Source: Kangiellaceae bacterium
Lineage (GTDB): Bacteria; Pseudomonadota; Gammaproteobacteria; Enterobacterales; Kangiellaceae
Direction of reading: 5' to 3'
Assembly: GCA_030148365.1 (NCBI GenBank)
Contig: JASBTO010000185.1
Span: forward strand, 1 to 8,826
Length of the DNA: 8,826 nt
Part shown: piece by piece, positions 5,584-8,826 of the stretch
Numbering within the stretch: position 1 is the stretch's first letter
How the letters are laid out: each line of letters begins with the position of its first letter
Notes under the pieces: generated by a model
Told to the model about the DNA's origin: nothing
The model's database searches: none
The model's input: the letters and a program-made list of their open reading frames with translations, nothing else
Program-made: the position numbers and the translations under genes

Positions 5584-5802
5584 TTCTGATCCCTTGGAGT
5601 TTTTTGGTTGGCTGTGCGCCGGTCCCGGTCTGTTGGCAATGTAGAACACCTTGCCGGCCGCTGCAATCGACTCCCGAGCCGGCGCGGGCTCCGGGGGCGC
5701 GGCCGGCATCCGGGTCAAATCCGAGCGGAACGGTACACTCCTTCTCCCTGAAGGGGTAAAATGGCCCACTTTTATTTTCACCATCGACTCTCAGGGCCTC
5801 CC
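5584..5802. promoter_or_regulatory. Divergent promoter region between the PPIase lipoprotein gene and ettA
   Basis: This gap must drive both flanking genes. Toward ettA, TACACT (5734-5739) and TAAAAT (5757-5762) are possible -10 boxes, both lacking a good -35. Toward the lipoprotein gene, TACATT (5643 down to 5638) has TTGCAG 17 nt upstream on the minus strand. All are weak matches; I cannot choose among them. No sigma-54 box or copy of the 13-base element is present here. Confidence 0.3.
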
Positions 5803-7467
5803 ATGGCGCAATACATCTACACCATGAACCGGGTGAGCAAAATCGTGCCACCCAACAAAACCATCATCAAGGATATCTCCCTGTCCTTCTATCCCGGCGC
5901 CAAAATCGGCGTGCTGGGTCTCAACGGTGCCGGCAAGTCGACCGTGCTGCGCATCATGGCCGGGGTAGACCAGGATTTCGAGGGCGAAGCCCGCCCCCAG
6001 CCCGGCATCAATATCGGCTACCTCCCCCAGGAGCCGCACCTGAATCCGGATCTCGACGTGCGCGGCAATGTCGAGGAAGGCGTGGCCGAGATCAAGGCCG
6101 TGCTGAAGCGTTTCGACGAAATCTCCAACGCCTTTGGCGAGCCCGACGCCGATTTCGACAAACTCCTCGCCGAGCAGGCGGAACTGCAGGACAAGATTGA
6201 CGCCGTGGATGGCTGGAGTCTCGACAATACCCTCGAGCGCGCCGCCGACGCCTTGCGCCTGCCGCCGTGGGACGCCAATGTCAAACATCTGTCAGGCGGT
6301 GAGATGCGCCGGGTAGCGCTCTGTAAACTGCTGCTCTCCAAACCGGACATGCTGCTCCTCGATGAACCGACCAACCATCTGGATGCCGAGTCCGTCGCCT
6401 GGCTGGAGCGGTTTCTGCAGGACTACAAGGGCACGGTCGTTGCCGTGACCCACGATCGCTACTTCCTCGACAACGCCGCCGGCTGGATCCTGGAACTGGA
6501 TCGCGGCCACGGCATTCCCTGGGAAGGCAATTATTCTTCCTGGCTGGAGCAGAAAGGCCAGCGCCTGGAGATGGAAGAGAAACAGGAAAGTGCCCATCGC
6601 AAGGCCATGAAAGAGGAACTGGAATGGGTACGCGCCAACCCCAAGGGACGCCAGGCCAAAAGCAAGGCCCGTGTCGCCCGCTTCGATGAACTGGCTTCCC
6701 AGGAATTCCAGAAGCGCAATGAAACCCACGAACTGTATATTCCACCCGGACCGCGACTCGGCACCAAGGTGATTGAAGCCCGCAACGTCAAGAAAAGTTT
6801 CGGCGACAAGGTGTTGGTCAATGATCTGAATTTCAATCTGCCCCAGGGTGGCATTGTCGGCATTATCGGCCCCAACGGCGCCGGCAAGTCGACCATGTTC
6901 AAGATGCTCACCGGTCAGGAGCAACCCGATGCCGGCGAGATTTCTATCGGTGAAACCGTCGAACTGGCCTATGTGGATCAGAGCCGCGACTCACTGAATG
7001 GCGACAATACGGTCTGGCAGGAAATCTCCGATGGCCTCGACATGATTACCGTCGGTAACTACACGGTGCCTTCCCGGGCCTATGTCGGACGCTTCAACTT
7101 CAAAGGCACCGATCAGCAGAAATTTATCAAGGATCTGTCCGGCGGCGAACGTAACCGGGTACACCTGGCCAAACTGCTGCGCGCCGGCGGCAATGTCCTG
7201 CTGCTCGACGAGCCAACCAACGATCTGGACGTTGAGACCTTGCGGGCCCTTGAAGATGCCTTGCTCGCGTTCCCCGGCTGTGCCGTCGTGATCTCTCACG
7301 ATCGCTGGTTCCTGGACCGGATCGCGACCCACATTCTGGCCTTTGAGGGAGACAGCCAGACGGTCTGGTTTGAAGGCAACTACGCCGATTACGAGCAGGA
7401 CAAGAAACGGCGCCTGGGCGCGGACGCGGAACAACCGCACCGGATCAAGTATCGAAAAATGGCGTGA
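5803..7467 (+). CDS. ettA: Energy-dependent translational throttle A (ABC-F ATPase)
   Basis: A 554-residue cytoplasmic ABC-F protein that binds the ribosomal E site and, in E. coli, gates entry into the elongation cycle according to ATP/ADP level. Two ABC domains without membrane segments: Walker A GLNGAGKS (39-46) and GPNGAGKS (356-363); signatures LSGGE (163-167) and LSGGE (445-449); Walker B MLLLDEP with catalytic Glu188 and VLLLDEP with Glu470, the same residue numbers as in E. coli EttA. The EttA-type arm insertion lies at about 95-138, and the tRNA-interaction linker at about 242-322 ([26 protein letters not shown]). The C-terminus ([17 protein letters not shown]) is EttA-like. Start: ATG at 5803, giving [11 protein letters not shown] as in orthologues (E. 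coli MAQFVYTMHRV) with AGGG about 7 nt upstream; an in-frame ATG at 5761 would add 14 residues not expected in the family. Intact. Confidence 0.98.
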   Translation: MAQYIYTMNRVSKIVPPNKTIIKDISLSFYPGAKIGVLGLNGAGKSTVLRIMAGVDQDFEGEARPQPGINIGYLPQEPHLNPDLDVRGNVEEGVAEIKAVLKRFDEISNAFGEPDADFDKLLAEQAELQDKIDAVDGWSLDNTLERAADALRLPPWDANVKHLSGGEMRRVALCKLLLSKPDMLLLDEPTNHLDAESVAWLERFLQDYKGTVVAVTHDRYFLDNAAGWILELDRGHGIPWEGNYSSWLEQKGQRLEMEEKQESAHRKAMKEELEWVRANPKGRQAKSKARVARFDELASQEFQKRNETHELYIPPGPRLGTKVIEARNVKKSFGDKVLVNDLNFNLPQGGIVGIIGPNGAGKSTMFKMLTGQEQPDAGEISIGETVELAYVDQSRDSLNGDNTVWQEISDGLDMITVGNYTVPSRAYVGRFNFKGTDQQKFIKDLSGGERNRVHLAKLLRAGGNVLLLDEPTNDLDVETLRALEDALLAFPGCAVVISHDRWFLDRIATHILAFEGDSQTVWFEGNYADYEQDKKRRLGADAEQPHRIKYRKMA

Positions 7468-7545
7468 ATTTGTGACAAAGGTAGGTTCCTGAGGCTGTAT
7501 TTTTTGCTAGGCTGTCGTTATACCTGTCAAAAAAAGAATATCAGG

Positions 7546-7908
7546 ATGACTCAGGACCCGACCAAATTGCGCCAATTCAGCCGTATTGACTACATCACCG
7601 ACGCCCACCTGCAATGGGAGGACCACAGGGTATCCTGCCAGGTTCAGGATCTTTCCCTGCGCGGGGCCCAGGTGAATGTGGACAGCGAGTTACCGGAAGT
7701 ACCCATGGAACTTCATATCGAGCTCGGCAGCCCCGGCCCGACCATCTATATGAATGTCATCATCATGCGCCAGGAAAAAGGCATCGTCGGATTGCGCTGT
7801 GAACAGATCGATCTCGACAGCCTGATTAATCTGCGCCGGGTGCTGGAAGCCAATCTCGGCGATCCGGAACAGGTGGAGCAGGAGTTGTCAAAACTCAGCG
7901 CGGCCTGA
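7546..7908 (+). CDS. Single-domain PilZ protein (probable c-di-GMP receptor)
   Basis: A 120-residue cytoplasmic protein consisting of one PilZ domain. The c-di-GMP binding motifs are both present: RxxxR as RQFSR (Arg9 to Arg13) and [D/N]xSxxG as DLSLRG (Asp35, Ser37, Gly40). A short helical tail (LEANLGDPEQVEQELSKL) follows. Stand-alone PilZ proteins pass the c-di-GMP level to motility, pilus or polysaccharide machinery through a partner; no partner is visible here. Start: ATG at 7546 is chosen because the RxxxR motif then sits at the usual distance from the N-terminus. Its ribosome site is weak (an A-rich AAAGAA about 8 nt upstream; the AGG touching the ATG is too close). An upstream TTG at 7504 adds residues unlike the family. 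It begins 78 nt after ettA with no terminator seen between, so partial co-transcription is possible. Confidence 0.9.
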   Translation: MTQDPTKLRQFSRIDYITDAHLQWEDHRVSCQVQDLSLRGAQVNVDSELPEVPMELHIELGSPGPTIYMNVIIMRQEKGIVGLRCEQIDLDSLINLRRVLEANLGDPEQVEQELSKLSAA

Positions 7909-7912
7909 TCCC

Positions 7913-7942
7913 GGCGGGATTCAATCCCGGCCTTCTCTTGTT
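7913..7942 (+). terminator. Probable intrinsic terminator of the PilZ gene
   Basis: Five nt past the PilZ stop, GGGAT (7916-7920) pairs with ATCCC (7924-7928) around TCA. The stem is extended by GGC (7913-7915) with GCC (7930-7932) past one bulged G. A T-rich run, TTCTCTTGTT, follows on the plus strand. The U-tract is imperfect, hence moderate confidence. Confidence 0.6.
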
Positions 7943-7966
7943 GGTGTGACCGCAACCCTCAAACCA

Positions 7967-7992
7967 TCCAGCCGCCCGATCGGGCAGCTGGA
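7967..7992. terminator. Long dyad between convergent PilZ and radA genes
   Basis: TCCAGC (7967-7972) pairs with GCTGGA (7987-7992), and GCCCG (7974-7978) with CGGGC (7981-7985); one C/A mismatch separates the two blocks and AT sits at the centre. It lies 15 nt past the radA stop on the minus strand. No real U-run follows in either direction, so it may be a weak terminator or an mRNA 3'-end stabiliser shared by the converging transcripts. Confidence 0.5.
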
Positions 7993-8006
7993 CTGCTTGA
8001 CTCGAT

Positions 8007-8826
8007 TCAGGCAAGAGACTCCAGCGCCTGCTCCAGGCGGCTGACGCCAACCACTTCCAGATCCCCGAAAGCTTGCCCCGGTCTGTTTGCCTCCGGAACC
8101 AGCGCCCGCTTGAAGCCGAGTTTGGCCGCTTCTTTGAGACGCTCCTGACCGTTGGCGACGGGGCGGATTTCACCCGCCAGACCGACCTCGCCAAAGACCA
8201 GCAATCCTTCCGGCAGGGCCCGGTTTTTGAGGCTCGACACGATCGCGAGCAACAGGGCCAAATCGGCGCTCGTGTCCATCACCCGGACGCCGCCCACGAC
8301 ATTGCAAAACACATCCTGATCAAAAGTGGCGACGCCACCATGGCGATGCAATACTGCCAGCAACATGGCCAGCCGGTTCTGCTCCAGACCCACGGCGACC
8401 CGCCGCGGATTGGCAATATGGGAATCGTCGACCAGCGCCTGGATCTCCACCAGCATCGGTCGGGTACCTTCCCAGGTGGCCATCACCACCGAGCCGGACA
8501 CGGGTTTCGCATAGCGCGACAGGAACATGGCGGAAGGGTTCTTGACCTGCTTGAGGCCCTCGTCGGTCATCGCAAAGACGCCCAGTTCATTGACGGCACC
8601 AAAACGGTTCTTGACCGCCCGCAACATGCGCAGCCGACCATCCCGCTCGCCTTCAAAATAGAGCACGGCATCGACCATATGCTCGAGCACCCTCGGGCCG
8701 GCCAGGGCGCCGTCCTTGGTGACATGGCCGACCACCAGCAGGGTCGTGCCGCTCTGCTTGGCAAAGCGTACCAGTTGGGCGGCGCTCTCCCGTACCTGGG
8801 CGACGCCGCCGGGCGCTGACTGCAGC
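8007..8826 (-). CDS. radA: DNA repair protein RadA/Sms, C-terminal 272 residues (partial)
   Basis: RadA is a RecA-related, hexameric ATPase that drives branch migration during recombinational repair. The window holds about the last 60% (E. coli RadA is about 460 residues); the zinc finger and Walker A lie beyond the right edge. The visible part starts LQSAPGGVAQVRESAAQLVR, runs through the end of the RecA-like core with VGHVTKDGALAGPRVLEHMVD, then the RadA-specific KNRFG motif (residues 72-76 of the fragment), and ends with the Lon-protease-like domain (NPRRVAVGLEQNRLAMLLAVLHRHGG, DVFCNVVGGVRVMDTSADLALLLA, FGEVGLAGEIRPV). The Lon-like domain of RadA is structural, not a known active protease. 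The frame is open to the window edge, so no start is called. Convergent with the PilZ gene. Confidence 0.97.
   Translation of the reverse strand, partial: LQSAPGGVAQVRESAAQLVRFAKQSGTTLLVVGHVTKDGALAGPRVLEHMVDAVLYFEGERDGRLRMLRAVKNRFGAVNELGVFAMTDEGLKQVKNPSAMFLSRYAKPVSGSVVMATWEGTRPMLVEIQALVDDSHIANPRRVAVGLEQNRLAMLLAVLHRHGGVATFDQDVFCNVVGGVRVMDTSADLALLLAIVSSLKNRALPEGLLVFGEVGLAGEIRPVANGQERLKEAAKLGFKRALVPEANRPGQAFGDLEVVGVSRLEQALESLA

Noticed and set aside
5584..5784. 67-codon N-terminal extension of the HEAT/cyclophilin protein
   Set aside because: It would put the lipoprotein signal in the middle of the protein; ATG at 5583 has a good ribosome site and gives a proper lipobox.
5791..7440. Three long minus-strand open frames opposite ettA (165, 210 and 149 codons)
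   Set aside because: Antisense to a complete, conserved EttA; they arise from the codon bias of the real gene.
7493..7507. GG...TTGC resembling a sigma-54 promoter before the PilZ gene
   Set aside because: The gap between GG and GC is 11 nt, not the required 10, and the -24 half is otherwise poor.
8073..8819. Long (248-codon) plus-strand open frame opposite radA
   Set aside because: It lies wholly inside unmistakable RadA coding sequence on the other strand; its His/Gln-rich composition is typical of a shadow frame.

Overview
The window reads as ordinary chromosome of a Gram-negative proteobacterium, most likely a gammaproteobacterium. The visible GlyA, EttA and RadA residues closely match remembered E. 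coli and Pseudomonas proteins. There are two lipoprotein signals and two proteins with the PEP-CTERM sorting tail, which is found in Gram-negative, exopolysaccharide-producing, mostly environmental bacteria. No mobile element, phage gene, CRISPR array, rRNA or tRNA was seen. Genus cannot be assigned from what is visible.

Layout, left to right. (1) The start of glyA (minus strand, running off the left edge). (2) A two-gene minus-strand unit: a zinc-type cation diffusion facilitator followed 7 nt later by a lytic-transglycosylase-like lipoprotein. It is driven from a site with a perfect TATAAT box. (3) Two separate PEP-CTERM protein genes (minus strand), each with its own sigma-54-type promoter and its own strong hairpin terminator. 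(4) A large lipoprotein joining a HEAT-repeat array to a cyclophilin-type peptidyl-prolyl isomerase (minus strand). (5) Divergent from it, ettA, the ABC-F translation factor, followed by a small single-domain PilZ protein (both plus strand). (6) The C-terminal 60% or so of radA (minus strand, convergent with the PilZ gene, running off the right edge).

The most interesting part is the PEP-CTERM pair. Both genes have a -24/-12 promoter with the exact GG-N10-GC spacing. Both also carry the same 13-base element, TCAAGGTTTTTCA, at exactly the same distance upstream of the -24 box (about -53 to -41). The sequences around it, including the 13 bases between element and promoter, are largely different. 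This points to shared control of two unlinked transcripts encoding exported, exosortase-processed proteins. No exosortase, polysaccharide gene, sigma-54 or response regulator is in the window, so the sorting and control machinery must be elsewhere.

The other genes are core functions: one-carbon metabolism, metal export, wall remodelling, protein folding in the envelope, translation control, c-di-GMP sensing and recombination. They are not obviously one pathway. The CDF/transglycosylase pair is a likely operon; the rest look like independent units.
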